64,000 nt of DNA from Viscum album (GCA_963277665.1 OY728121.1:1656374062-1656438061), one strand, 5' to 3'; positions 48,665-61,130 are shown, counted from the first letter of the stretch. Numbers and translations: made by a program. Notes: generated by a model not told the origin, from the sequence alone.

Positions 48665-48680
48665 ATATTCCCCCTTAAAG
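48665..48680 (-). other. Element C polypurine tract
   Basis: CTTTAAGGGGGAATAT on the minus strand immediately precedes the LTR start TGTAAGAACC. Confidence 0.8.
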
Positions 48681-50000
48681 TAATTCATCTCCCAATTTTC
48701 CTCTTATGTGTGATTATAATTTGTCTAAGAATAACTACAACCACTGAGCATGTATGTTGGCCTCCCTCTCCCATGTCTTGTCCAATAAATTGCCCTGCTT
48801 CCATAGTACCCATTCTAGAGGAACTAACTGACCTTAAAAAACATCATGATCCTATCAATGATACTAAAAGAATTATCCTTGAAGGACACATATGGCTGTA
48901 ACTCAACCTCCTTAGGTTGAAAAAAAATAGATGAGTCTGAGTAATAGAGGCATAGTTGAGATACGTTGAAGATGTTAGGCACAAATTATTACCTCTATGG
49001 TAGGTGTAACTGATAGTATTCCAACCCAAATGTATATAGAATCTCAAATAGTTGAACCTATCATGGAGAAAGGTTTGCCTATATTTTGATCATCCTATGT
49101 CTTATAATTTATGAAAAATGAAAGAAAACTCGATCCCTGACCTCAAACTCTAGACATTTTCTGCAGCGATCAGCATATGATTTCTGGTGAGAATTCATAA
49201 TAACGATTCATTTTTGAATCAACTTCCCCTACTCTGTGGTATCCTAAAGCTATTGAGTTCCAATCATAGATACCTCTCCGACCTATAACTAATACAAGGT
49301 TGATTGATATGTCATACCTTAAAAATATTCATAAGGATCCATCTAAGAAAGCAGCATGAATGATATTTTTTTAGGAGAAATCAACCAGGGGTATATGAAT
49401 CTCCCAAGATCACCCAAAATCTTGGACACATGCTCACAACATGTCTGCATTAACTTATATCGTATACTTTTACTGCCCATCAGTGTGAGGGTTGTAAGCT
49501 ATACATAGAAGAACCTGTGTACCTAGTGACATATGAAAATAATGAATGAAAAGATACATAAAGAGGTTTCCCTATTTGAAATGATAGTACAAGGGACCCT
49601 ATAAAGTAATATTATATCATAGATATAAAACCTCCCACGGTCATTCACACTGAATGTCTCATTGATTGGAATTAAATGAGTAACCTTCATGATCCTACCA
49701 ACAAAAACCCATTAAAAGTTTCTACCTCAAGGAAACCTCGGTAAACTAGTCACAAAATCCATTATGACTTCATCCCATTTCCACTTAAGAATAGATAAAT
49801 GATCTAATAGTTTGGCTAGTCACTGATATTCTGCCTTCACCTGCTGACAAGTGGAACATCATAAGACAAAACCAGCTACACTTCATTTCATAATTGGCCA
49901 CCAGTACCGTCGAGCCTAACTATATATTAGGTCATATCAAGGACCTAAATATAAAGGAATGGTTGAATCCCGATTGACCAAACTTAATCTGGTCTCCCAA
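48681..50000 (-). pseudogene. Element C integrase and chromodomain remnant
   Basis: On the minus strand, SYADRRRKCLEFEV near 49140-49180 corresponds to integrase SYAD.RR..LEF.VGD. YPFLSGNGMKS near 49780 corresponds to LPIPEWKWE at the start of the core. VEVET..GFLLVGS.RLLI near 49710-49740 covers the first catalytic region (family D..W.VVDRLTK). LVLSYDVPLV near 49870 lies at the zinc-binding end. The chromodomain near 48760-48900 is barely readable. Frameshifts are numerous. Confidence 0.7.
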
Positions 50001-51300
50001 GATTACAAAAATATCATATCTGACCTATTTACCACACCCGCCTTAACCCATCGACATGTATAAATAGGTTCCTTACAAATTTAGACATCAAGAAAGAAGG
50101 ATAAAAAGTCACACCACCCCATATGTATATTCTTAAAATTCTTATGTTAGACATCTGATGAATTACAAACTTAATCACAACACGATTATCCAAGGAATAT
50201 TTCTTTTATAATGAACATGTCCACCTAAATCCACACTAAACTCCTGGTGATGTTACTTGTTCAACCCCTCACCCATGCATTTCAAAACCATCGTGCCTCC
50301 CTATGAAAAAGGGGGTAACCTAGATCCATCCCACTAGAGTATTTACCCTTTATAAACATCTCCTTTAAACCTAAAATGAGTCCGAGGTAACCTCAGATTC
50401 ATTAAATTAGAGTCTAGTGAACTAAACATGGGTATTTCTTACATTATGTATACAAGTGATACATCAGACCGACACTCTCCTAGTACATCAAGGAGGATGT
50501 AAGGATAGGGGAAATGATATTTACTAAAAAATATCATAGTAAGAGGTTATTGAATATTTCTAAAAAGATCAGTCAAACTATTACTGGTCGACTTCCTTTG
50601 AAAGGATATCGACTTCACTTGTCGATGAACTACATTAACTGATCACACTATTTTACCATTTGAGGAATCCTGTGATCCTTGAAGCCTTAACACCAAAGTC
50701 TATACATGAATAACGATGGTTCTCAATTGTTTCATACCTATCCAACAACATCAATGTCATACTTCTAAGAAATCACTAACACATACACTAGAACTGAAGT
50801 GACTCTCCCCACCTTAGGAGTGTCTTACTCAGCGAAAGAGTAGAAAAACCAACCACTCATATGTGGGATAGATCATATTCAAAATAAATACTTTTGTGGC
50901 ACTCCACTAAGTCACACTCACATCGTCAATCCATTTTTCCTGAAAACCAAAACCAACCTCATCGGTATGTCAAAACACTCGATTCTAATAGAAGTCATCC
51001 TGAGCATTGGGATGAGTTTGATTCATTTAATTCCCAAGTCACTCTACTCTGGAGATGACCCAAGTACATAATTAATATATCAAGGCTCAAAAATATCACC
51101 AAACTCAACAAGCTCATTATATTATTTAGAGACATGATGGGTACTACCTAAATGATGACACAGTACCCTGCGGATTCAAAAAAAAAGATGACATCCCTGA
51201 TATCTTCCATTGGTTTTCCACTCTATGAATCAAATTATCAGTTAGTCCACCGAAGTTATTTAACACAGATCCATATTTCCACATATGACCATTAACCTGG
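50001..51300 (-). pseudogene. Element C RT and RNase H region
   Basis: By position between integrase and gag, minus strand. A weak match to the HTDEVGFGFQ / YGHYEFLVMPFG stretch lies near 50930-50970. I could not place the catalytic YVDD-type box with confidence. It is assigned mainly from order and length. Confidence 0.45.
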
Positions 51301-53052
51301 AGGATGACATGCCAATTCATCCATAAATATAGAAAAGAAGAGTGTCTTGAGATCTAGTAAGTGTCTAACCATGCACTAATCATGTATGCCTTATTGAAAC
51401 CAAGAATTATCTGATGTTAACAACCATAAAAAGGGTCAAGGATACTATTAAAGCCAATCCAAATAAGGGTGTCATAAAAAATGAACAGAGTCCTACTAGG
51501 GAAAATGACACCCGAATGACACCAATGATATAAATTCACTACATTTAGAAATGAACATAAGCTCTAGGGTGATACCTACCTTCGGCCAGCCCCATAAAAA
51601 ATATAATGCATCAAATCATAATGTGGTTGTTCCTACAAAATTAAAGATCCTTAGGAGCTTCTCACTTAATCCAATACAAAAGAATGAAAATGACCTATAA
51701 AAAACAATCGCATTTCCATTACATTAAAACTCAAGGGAACATTTAATCTGCCCTTATAGGAGGGTATAAGGAAGGACACAACTTCAGGATCCATTTTTAA
51801 TGTCATTTCATTCATTCAAATTTAATATTTAAACATTTCAATGATTTTTAACCAATGATCGAAAACAAACTATAAAATAAAATAACTTGTTACCTAATTT
51901 GAAAAACACATCAAGGAAAAACCAGAAAGTCTTATCAAACATCATTTTTAATGCATTAACCATTTATTGACATTCATTCACAATCTTGAAATTTGTGAAA
52001 ATGAATTAATTTAAATTATTTAAGATAATGCGACCTATGATGGTCCTGAAAAACCAACGTGAGGACTTTAGAAAGAAACCAAATAGGAGTTGGTTAATTA
52101 TCAAATTTATAAGAATCCACAATTGGTTGTCTCAAAATAAACAATCCCCAATTGACCAACCAAATCCGTTTGTGTATTTTTGAATCCAATCACAAGACGT
52201 AGAAAAGAAAAAAAAGCTTTCAACTAAAAAGAATATGAAGGGTCAAGAAAACCTAAAACTAAGTTATACCACACAACCTACTCCAAAATAAAAGACTTTA
52301 AAAATAATAGTCACTTAAAACTAGTAGAGACACAAGATCTTTCCCACTCAAAATCAGGGTCTAAGTCAAGTCTCTATTTAAAAGTCAACTTTATCATTTC
52401 AATTCATTTAATATTCATCTCAATTTAAGCTCCATCATTAATTTTTTAAAAAGTGTTTAACCAATGTTTCACCAACTCCCAGTCCCTAACGGACCATTAC
52501 ATCTCATGAAAAAAAATATTCCACCCATATATTCCAAACCATAACAAGTTCACTTTAAATAATTTAATCAATAAGTACTTTAATTTCCAATACATAATGT
52601 CCCAAAAACATTATGAAGTGAAATATGATGTAACTTTCTCTCTCCACTACACTAAATCTATCAAAAAAGGATGGTACATCTATCACAACACCTATCACAA
52701 TATCATGGATCATGTAATGCATCCTAGATGGCATAGCATAATGCATTGAATGTGATTTCTAGAAAGTGACTAAAATTATGGATGTTATGGAATAAAATCA
52801 TCTCATTGGGTTGAAACAGAATAAAACATAAGATAATATTAACAAAAATATCAAAATTTAAGTGAACCACCCCCATGTAGGAATGAAACTGTGTGTAATA
52901 ATCCAAATTTACGAAACAAAAAATTAATTCAGGGAAATTTGGCTCATTTATATTCTTGGGTTAGAACACCCATGAATAATGCTTTACCCAACTCCATTAC
53001 CTTCCTCTCCCTATTTATCATAAAAAATAGAAAAAAAACTAGATAATAGATA
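51301..53052 (-). pseudogene. Element C gag/protease region, heavily decayed
   Basis: By order this holds protease and gag on the minus strand. Open stretches such as 52564-52746 are short and I find no clear zinc knuckle, FNGSGDP or DSG block. It is called from context only. Confidence 0.35.
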
Positions 53053-53054
53053 TC

Positions 53055-53063
53055 CTGATACCA
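53055..53063 (-). other. Element C primer-binding site
   Basis: TGGTATCAG on the minus strand lies just after the LTR end, matching the first nine bases of the initiator-Met tRNA complement. The next bases (GATA) diverge. Confidence 0.8.
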
Positions 53064-53066
53064 CTA

Positions 53067-55605
53067 TGTAAGGTCCCAGGCCTAGACACCACTCAATAGT
53101 GCCTCGAAACCGGTGGACCACATGGCCTCAAGTGCATCTCCCCATTTTCTAGAGGATTATGTGTAGTATAGAGGTTCTAGGTGTGTCCACGGGAAGACTA
53201 TTCACATAACACCATTGTGTAACACAACAAAATATTGATAACATACATGTTGTGGAAGCAGATACAATAAGAAACCAACTGATAAATAACCAAGACAAGA
53301 ATACATAAGAAATCTAGAAGTGTCTCATATGAAATGATGATGATACATGTATCTATAATGAAACCAAAATAGGTACACGACATTACATTACACGTATCAA
53401 AAAACTAGAAAGACCAAAAAGTTCTATCTCTGAATAAAATCATGATCCTCTTCTCCATCTCTTACTCCCCTACTCCTAAAAATTTCACAAATCAACCATC
53501 AAACTGTGAGAGCTTGATCATAACTCTACTTACATCCAAATGGTCTGTTTGGGTACCTCATTATGTCCCAAACAGTGTGTGAGATACAATACTAGTAGCT
53601 AACCAACCAAATATCTGTACAAGTCTTGGATATGCAATATAACATGATAAATTGTGTATAAGTAATAGGTAAGTAGTAAAAGAATGTAAATATTCCCATG
53701 GAATGTAAACCAAAAAACATGAAATACTCAATAGCCTCTCAAAGATCCCTATAAAATATGTTAAATCTCTTATATAAGGTACCAAAATTAAATACATAAA
53801 TAACCAATTTAACCTTTCCATTCATACAAACATGTCAGGTCAACCACGACCTTTCCATACAACCAAGAATATCACATAACCCACAATTATTCCCTATTAT
53901 GAAGTTTTAGACCATCAAGGGCCAGATACAAGGTGTATAAAACCATGTAATCCTCATCAAGTCCTAGTAACATCTCAATGGAAACTCTTTTAGGAATCGG
54001 TTGGAGTCTTAAGAGCATGTTATACCAAACACGTCCTACGCGAGTCTAGGAAAACCGGATCCCAGGGGTAGAAAGGCCCATGGAATACCATATAGTTAAG
54101 AACCAAGAATAATACTAAATCCATGGCATCCAAAATTTCATTAAAGATACAAGGATAATCATTTGATCCATCTATAGAACCATCCACCATATTATACTAT
54201 TTACCATTTCATAAAATACTAGTCTACCCACTCATAGAACTGTTCAAAATTCAAATTCAATGGAAGCCAATGATTATAACCACTCATTGTCCACAATTCA
54301 CATTTAAAAATATAACATGAGTTTACCCACTCATTTATCCATTTGCAATTAAGGGAAATCAAACAATGAGTATGTCCAATCATTCAATCAAAACCAAAAA
54401 TAACCATTAGTTCAATTCAAAAAATACATAGTTTAATGGATCAATATCTTGTTTAGCATGGAAGGATTAAAGACATCTCATAGGCAATCAATCCTATTTC
54501 AATTAATCACAATTATTCTTGATCTAATTAAGGAAGCATGAGAACAAATCCGATGGATGGTTTAATAAGGTATTAAGAATGATAATTCATATGGCACACC
54601 CTATGGGTGGCCCTAGGTTGGGAAACAACTACCAATACATATCAAAGGAACCTAAGGGCATACCTAACATGTCCTATTCCACTTAATTCAATTAACTTAT
54701 TCAATTTCATGGTAAATCTGAAAATTTCAATGTGCATGAAAACTACAACTAGGTATGTAAAGCACCAAAACCAATTGGAAGAGTATAGACTGGCTACATT
54801 AGCTCAATAGTTGAGTTCTCATCCAGTATCAAATCCTGATTCAACACAAATTAGGGGAAAATAAAGAACGAGTGAAGAACTAGAAATTAACGCATAATAT
54901 CTAGAACCTAAATATCATAGCTTATACTATGATAAATTAATAGATGATAAAAAGGAATCCAGTACTCACCGATGTGGATCCAATGAGATGATAAACACTT
55001 GAATTCAGGATTGGATGGAAGAGTTACCTCAATTCCAAGATCATGATTCCAATAAGGCCCCAAAAAATGTGAGTTTACTGAGCTAGAGATTACCATGTGA
55101 ATTTAGGTTAAAATATATTTTAATATAATTAAAAATTATAAAATTTACCCAAAATTATGGGCTTGAATGGTTTGAGAACATAATTTGTCAAAGCAGGTGC
55201 CAATTGTGCATGGTTTTCTATTGAGAAGGGGAACCCGCATGGTACGTCTACACGATTAGACTAACCATGTGAAAAGCATACCCAAACACATTATCAAAAG
55301 TAAAAAGGATTCCACATGGACATGTAGCCCAAATTGCATAGTTTGGAATAATTGTGTGGCCTGTAGCTCCCCACTATATACCCTTACATAGTTTGATCTA
55401 ACTGTGTGGCCTTCCCTGCACGGGTTTAACTAACCATGCACCAAGATATTTCCCCCCCCCCCAAAACAGTTTTAGGGATCCCAAAAATCCCCGGACACCC
55501 CTGATACCTATATTAACTAAAATGGAATTAACATTAGGAATTATTTAAATGTTAAAACTAAAAAAGAAGGTATTCATACCTCGTACGAAAACAAGGGTTC
55601 TTCAA
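53067..55605 (-). mobile_element. Element C 5' LTR
   Basis: It aligns with 46123-48664 throughout, for example CACATGGCCTCAAG and GCATCTCCCC near 53120-53140 and 46177-46200. The palindromic motif array at 55235-55440 has four copies (such as ACGATTAGACTAACCATGTG). A run of eleven C at 55452-55462 has no counterpart in the other LTR. The end bordering M is TGAAGAACC on the minus strand. Confidence 0.85.
55235..55440 (-). repeat. Imperfect palindrome array in the C 5' LTR
   Basis: Plus-strand copies near 55247 (ACGATTAGACTAACCATGTG), 55338, 55388 and 55425 share (C)A.GGTTTGA.CTAACCATG with inverted halves. Counterparts lie at 48310-48490 in the other LTR, and A has CACGGTTGGCG and related blocks near 3690-3770. 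Similar CACGGCCGTGTG-type palindrome arrays are common in plant Tekay/Del LTRs. Confidence 0.6.
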
Positions 55606-55714
55606 CTAATAGTGTCTTTCAGTTTGTTTAAACTCATGATTACATGCAATTAAATATATTAAAAAAATTAAAATTATTAAATAGAAATATTTATTAAAAT
55701 ATATGTGTATTATA
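55606..55714 (-). mobile_element. Element M 5' LTR, piece 3 of 3 (outer end)
   Basis: CTAATAGTGTCTTTCAG onward aligns with about 19350-19461. On the minus strand the end reads TATAATACAC, a decayed TGTAACACCC. It is followed by GATAAT, the target duplication. Bases 55606-55610 are also the right duplication of C. Confidence 0.8.
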
Positions 55715-55720
55715 GATAAT
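55715..55720. repeat. Target-site duplication of element M, right copy
   Basis: GATAAT, identical to 15255-15260. Confidence 0.8.
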
Positions 55721-56850
55721 GAAATGTAGTTCTGTTTCTTACCACTCCATGAAACTAGAGACATTCCAAAAAAGGGAAAATTTTAAGAGGTTTTTTTTCA
55801 ATCTTACATAAAACCACAAAACTATTAATTTTGAATAAGTAACCATCTAAAAATGTTGTCCTCTAGAATATGATAATTCTATATTGGTTGTACTTTTTAG
55901 GTATTTTAAAATTATTTTGACAAAAAGTAAATGTGAATCTTTTGGATTTCCTTGAAAATAGAAACACATACACACACATTACATTATATTAGGATGGATA
56001 GATGTTAAATATAATAATCTTCCAATCATAAATCTATAAGTATTTTGATCAATTTTTTTCCCAGTTTCATCAAGAAATAATTTACAATTCATACTCATGG
56101 GAGTATCAGAACACTTACTGTTATCCATACCAAAAAAAATTAAATGATATTTAGTGAACATAATATGACTTAAAATAATTATATATTTATTTTGAAACAT
56201 ACCATAACCAATAAAGAATTTTATTTCACCCATCAAACTCATTTGAAATTCACCTTACAATTTGTTTGAAAATTTAGTACAAAAAGAATTTATTGAAGAT
56301 ATAAAAAAATATTAGCAGTATATATTTTTACAACTAAAACAAATTTTAAAATTTATTTAATTATAAAAGTAGGGTCACCTATTCCTTTAGTAAAACATTT
56401 CTAAATAAAAAAGTAGTAGATCCTGTCATACCAAGATCTAGGAGCTCGTTTTAAACCATATAAAGCTTTTTTTAATTTAAAAACATGTTTTGGAATACGA
56501 TCATTTTGAAATCCAAGGGTTTAAAAAAGCATCCTCATCTATATATCAATTTAAGAATGAATTATTAACATTTATTTGATATAATTTGAAATTTAAATAT
56601 GTTTTATAAGCACGAAACAATATGATTCATTTATATATACTATATTTAATGTTTCATCCATGTAAATACATTCTTCTTGACTATGTTCTCATGAAACTGA
56701 CCTTTTTTGTTTCTAATTATTAACCCTAACTCATCGACCTTGTTTCTGAACACTAATTTAGTGTCAATGGTAAGGTAGTTCTTTGGTCTTTCAACGAGTT
56801 CATAGAATATTTTTATATCAAACTTATTTAACTCTTCTTGCATATAAATT
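55715..56850 (-). pseudogene. Element K: copia reverse transcriptase and RNase H N-terminal part
   Basis: Minus strand. MQEELNKFDIKIFYELVERP begins RT near 56843 and continues with GTKWVFRNK-like TKLVFRNKVDELG. At 55979-56242 MGEIKFFIGYGMFQ is followed by LSHIMFTKYHL, FGMDNSKCSDTPMS and YRFMIGRLLYLTSIHPNIM. These correspond to the copia signatures M.ELNFFLGLQI...KFGM..CK...TPM...YR.MIGSLLYLT..RPDI. LVSWSGKKQNY lies at about 55730-55760 and ends at element M. The stretch with the catalytic YVDD-type motif (about 56250-56600) is badly broken. Confidence 0.9.
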
Positions 56851-57960
56851 ACTCAAAATTATTCATTAGTTGCTTCATTGATGTTACTAGGTTCAAACCA
56901 TTATATGAAAGAATCATTTTCAAATTAGTTTCTATGATAATATCATGTATGAGTTCATTTATCTTGTTATCTTACCACTACTTGTAAGGGATGATATCTA
57001 TGAGTTATAATAGCTCTAGGGATATATGTTTCTTATAATAAATGTTCATATAAAAGTTTGGGTTTATGTGGTTCCACATAACTAGGCGATTTTTCTACCA
57101 GAGTTCTAACAAAATTTTCTCTAGATTTATCACTAATATCATGATTATAAAGATCATATTCTATATTTTATAATGGGGTCTGAGGTTTATGTGGATCTAT
57201 CTCATTTAACATGACATATATATATATTCTTCCACAATATTATCCCTTTTATTAAATACCCTTTATGATTTAATGGTTTTAGAATATCTAATAAAATTGT
57301 CTCATCACTCTTGGATGAATGTTTTTCTAAATCCACTTTTGTATTGAGTATAATGACTTTTTTACCAAAAAATCTAAAGTAATTAACATTTTTTCCTACC
57401 ATTTTCTGGGGTATTCTTTAAAAGATAAATAATTAGAATTATATAATTTATATAAAATTTTGTGATCACATATTTTTTCCCAAAAATAAATTTGTAAATC
57501 ATACTCATTGAGTATGGTCTATGAAATCTCTTAAAGGGTTCTATTTATCTCTATTAGAAAATTCTATTATGGGGTCCTAGGAGTTGAACATTTGTGATTG
57601 AACCCATGTTATGAGAATAATGATTCAAACTCTTGATTTTAAAACTCACGACCATGATCACATAATATGGTCTTTATTCTATCTCAACTAATATTTTCTT
57701 TAGATTTAGTATATTTTAAAATTAAGAAAGATATTCACTTTTATGAGAAAGGAAATAAACCCTTTTATATATTGAATTATCAACCAATATAACATAGTCA
57801 TATGTTTGGAACATCCACTGTCCAGATAGCATGAGTTCTCATGAGAACTTTTCAAATATGTTTCTTACAAAACAGATTTAAACCAAAAATGATTTGGTAC
57901 CCATACTTTCTTGGGTCCAGATATGTTAGTAATAAGACATATGAAAATCCATAACTCTCT
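56851..57960 (-). pseudogene. Element K: copia integrase
   Basis: An open stretch at 57202-57402 contains YFRFFGKKVIILNTKVDLEK and SKSDETILL. It corresponds to HLR.FGCK.YILN....LGKF..KSDEGIFLGY at the C-terminal end of copia integrase. The core is expected at about 57400-57960, with broken frames. This order, integrase before RT on the minus strand, identifies copia. Confidence 0.8.
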
Positions 57961-59291
57961 TATTGGTTTCGTATAACTAGAACTAATATTTTTATAAATT
58001 ACGACTTTATTTGGTCTATAATATTAAGACGTTTTTATGAACATGGTAGAACAAGAATGTGATATTTTTCTAGAAAACCTTATTTTTATGGGTTGATAAC
58101 CAATTCCTCTAGTGTATTTAGGTATGGTTTTATTTCCAATAATATTGTTTTGAGATTATATTACCTTAGTAAATCTCTCATGAATTTTTTTTAAGTTATC
58201 ATTATATATTTCTATATTATTATTTTCTTTTAACAATGAAGAATTATTATATTTTTATACCACAAAATCAATTTCAATGTGAGAAAACATAAAATTATTC
58301 ATCATTAATTTATTTATCTTATCCCGTTTTCTTTATATTTTTCCTTATATTTCAACTTGGGATAGTCTTCTTTATTGTTACCTTTTCTTTTTTACTCAAA
58401 AATCTTATTTTATTTGTTTAATAATTCTTTTCCCACTATTTTATCTAATTTCCTTCTCCATCATACATACCTAGAGATTTTGATTTATTATTGAACTTAT
58501 TATTCTTATTGAATTTGTTGAAACATTTGGATAATTGATCCATCTCATTATCACAATCATTTTATGATTCATCATCCCTTGAACTCTCAAATTTGATCTT
58601 ATATTTTAATTTTGAGTCATAAGTCTTGAAATATATTGACTTCGATTTGGGTGAATAATTTTCTTCCTTGTTCACTTACAGTTCCTCTTCATAAATCATG
58701 AGTTTTACAATGATTTAATTCATTGGTAACTCACAAATATGATATTATTCACTGATAGAAACAAAGGATCCTCTCCAGTTATTTGGTAAGAATCTTAAAA
58801 GTCACATGACTTGATCCTTATAAGCAATTGTCTTTCTATGTGTGTGAATATTGTTTAAGATTTCATTAAAACTGAGATACATTTAAGAAATGGATTCATC
58901 AAGATTCATATTAAAAGTGTCATTTTTAGTTGTTTATGTATTCTAAATCATTTATATAACACTGGTAGTTCATTCATGATAAATATCATCTGTTTCCCAT
59001 ATTTCAAAAGTAGTAGTATAATCATATATCCTTTTAAATTCTTCCTAACATAAACAAAAAAGACAATGTTTTCATTTTATTACAATTACAATCATAAAAA
59101 GTCTTAGCGGCATCACTATATTATTTTATAGACGCTTTAGATATTTTATATTCAACCTCAATAACATTCCAAATATGAATCCCTGTTATCTCTATGTGAA
59201 TTTTCCTTCTAATATCATATTAAGTGTATTTAGTTTTATTAAAATATCAAGGCCTATTAGTGGTAATTTCTTTATGATTATTGTTATCCAT
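57961..59291 (-). pseudogene. Element K: gag and protease region
   Basis: The minus-strand start ATG at 59289-59291 gives MDNNNHKEITTNRP, followed by YFNKTKYT near the position where copia gag reads F.G.NY..W. The rest is decayed; I could not place the CCHC knuckle or the DSG protease motif exactly. It is called from position, the start and the first motif. Confidence 0.55.
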
Positions 59292-59370
59292 TAAGATATA
59301 AATTCAGATAAAATAGAAATTTATTATTTTTCGTAAAACTAGTTCATAGTAAAATTAGGTTTAATTTTCT

Positions 59371-59382
59371 CTAGTACCAAAT
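59371..59382 (-). other. Element K primer-binding site
   Basis: TTTGGTACTAGAGA on the minus strand lies directly after the 5' LTR end GGACTACA. It resembles TGGTATCAGAGC (initiator-Met tRNA), with two changes. Confidence 0.7.
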
Positions 59383-61125
59383 TGTAGTCCTAATGGAAAA
59401 ATCAAGGGAGGGGGAGGGTGAGTTCATTTTCCAATAAAGTTTGTATTTTTTTTAAATTGATAACCCTTAATTTAATAGAAAACCATAGTTAACAAAAAAT
59501 AGAAGAATTATATAATTTTATCTTTGTAAAACCAATCAAAAGATCAACAACAGATCAGTTAAAATACCTTTAAAAATAAATTAAATTTTAAAGAAATTTA
59601 ATCATATCAAAAAAATTATATAGAACACAAATTTATGTTTACTATAATAGTATAGTTTGGATTAATAATTTAAAAAATATAAATAGTTGTTATTTACTAC
59701 AAATAAGAAAATGTTAATAGGGGACTACAGAATTTAAAAAAGGGGTTCAGTCTAGAGATGATACTTTATCCCATCAACTTGAAAATCACACAATACCAAG
59801 AATTTTATTTTAGAATAAATTGATCCAAAACATGGATTAGGTTTTAGAAATAACAATACATAATAAAACCTTGGAATTAAGAAACTTCTATAGTTATATG
59901 TGGGGTAAGACAATTAAAGGTCACACACAACCTCTTCCATAGTTGAATGTGAGAATATAAATGAATAATATTTAAAGATCATGTCAATCAATATCCATTT
60001 AAGTATAAGAGAGTTTTTATAGATAAATATAATAAAACAAAACACAACTAAAATTTAAAGCATAAATAGAAAGAGAATGTTATTAGAGATGAGAAAATGT
60101 ATTCTTACTCAGTTTGAGTAGACTTAATTGTTTAAGATTCCTTGAATTTGTCTTTGAAGGAGCTCAAACAAATTTTATAGGAAATATAGAAAAATAGAGT
60201 GTCGTGAATGTCTGGATAAGACTTATCTGCTAAGTATGAAATTGTCCAGTTATCTTCCAAACACATGTGTATCAATGATTATTTTTGTTCCAACATATGG
60301 GAGTCTATATTTCTATATCCATAAATGTTTCTCATGTGCACTGAGGATATTATTATGAATATATAGAATTATAAGACCAATTATCTATTTTAGGAAAAAG
60401 TATAATTAAATAGCACAATCCTTGTATTGAGAGACAGATCTGGAAAGGCCCATGTTTTTCTTTAATACAGCCATGTAGTTATTTAAGAATAATAATTATT
60501 AAATCCATGTTCTTCTATCTAGTATTAAATGCAAAAAATATCAATTAGATAATTAATTTTCAAATTAATTAAAGATAGCTATGGTTTTTATCTGGATGTA
60601 GATTCCCTGTCAGTAGCACTTCTAGCAATAGATGATTTGATAGTTTCACCACTAAGTAAACTGGTGATAACTCACTAAATGGTAGTTCTTTTCAACAGTA
60701 GATACTCATGTTTGTTGTAATTTAGGGTGATATATCCACTAAATAGAAAAATAATCTTGTGTAAGCACCATTGAACTTTCAGTAGCTTAGTGTGATGGCT
60801 ACAACACTTGGATATAGATGTTTATATAAATGGTGATATATCCACTAGATGATTCCTCAACCTAACAATAGATCCTCATAGCTATATATTTTAACTAGCT
60901 GTTGTTATAGAACTAACAATTTATTGTTGAACTAATAGTTTCTTGGAGAGTCAAATTTCTTCAACTAAATTTTTCTCATTATAACAAACGATAGATCAAG
61001 AATTGTCCAATTTTCATAATTTTTCTAGAACATATTTTACTATCACAAAATATTAAATTCATTAGAAACGTAACAAAAACGATTCCTGATCATTAAAATT
61101 AGGATTTTCTTAGACAAATACAACA
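59383..61125 (-). mobile_element. Element K 5' LTR
   Basis: About 1.74 kb. Outer end TGTTGTATTTGTC, inner end GGACTACA (minus strand), a TG...CA pair. It aligns with 9583-11338. The 60610-60960 part carries the same AGTAGATA / ACTAAATGGTAG subrepeats. No coding sequence. Confidence 0.8.
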
Positions 61126-61130
61126 TGAAT
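61126..61130. repeat. Target-site duplication of element K, right copy
   Basis: TGAAT, one change from TGAAC at 9578-9582. Confidence 0.6.

Larger units (their letters stand above)
46123..55605 (-). mobile_element. Element C: gypsy chromovirus, minus strand, inside the M LTR
   Basis: Parent feature. LTRs 46123-48664 and 53067-55605 (both about 2.54 kb) with a 4.4-kb interior. The polypurine tract adjoins the left LTR and the primer-binding site the right LTR, which fixes the minus orientation. The interior length is near that of a complete gypsy gag-pol, but frames are heavily broken. The LTR pair differs at about a quarter of sites in the stretch I compared (first 77 bases). It is of the same LTR family as A. 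Confidence 0.85.
15261..55714 (-). mobile_element. Element M: Tekay/Del-type gypsy element with 4.2-kb LTRs, minus strand, carrying B, N and C
   Basis: Parent feature. The 3' LTR is 15261-19461. The interior is 19462-20026 and about 30131-31810. The 5' LTR survives in three pieces (31811-34224, 44843-46122, 55606-55714). The pieces align in order with the uninterrupted left LTR, so N and C are insertions in the right LTR. The interior holds gag, protease, integrase C-terminus and chromodomain only, about 2.2 kb. RT, RNase H and the integrase core are missing at the point where B sits. A matching 6-base target duplication bounds the element. Confidence 0.85.
9583..61125 (-). mobile_element. 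Element K: Ty1/copia retrotransposon, minus strand, split by nested insertions
   Basis: This parent feature unites the LTRs at 9583-11338 and 59383-61125, the interior pieces 11339-15260 and 55715-59382, and the nested block 15261-55714. The two interior pieces join inside one conserved RNase H stretch: WSGKKQNYISLS ends at 55715 and STTEYELVYEG resumes at 15260 on the minus strand. The RNase H / RT / integrase order is copia-type (integrase upstream of RT). The primer-binding site, polypurine tract and target duplication all agree with one element. Its own sequence is about 11 kb. Confidence 0.85.

Noticed and set aside
48581..48901. 106-codon plus-strand frame as a gene
   Set aside because: It runs across the boundary of the C LTR and its polypurine tract, on the opposite strand to the element's coding direction, and shows no recognisable motif.
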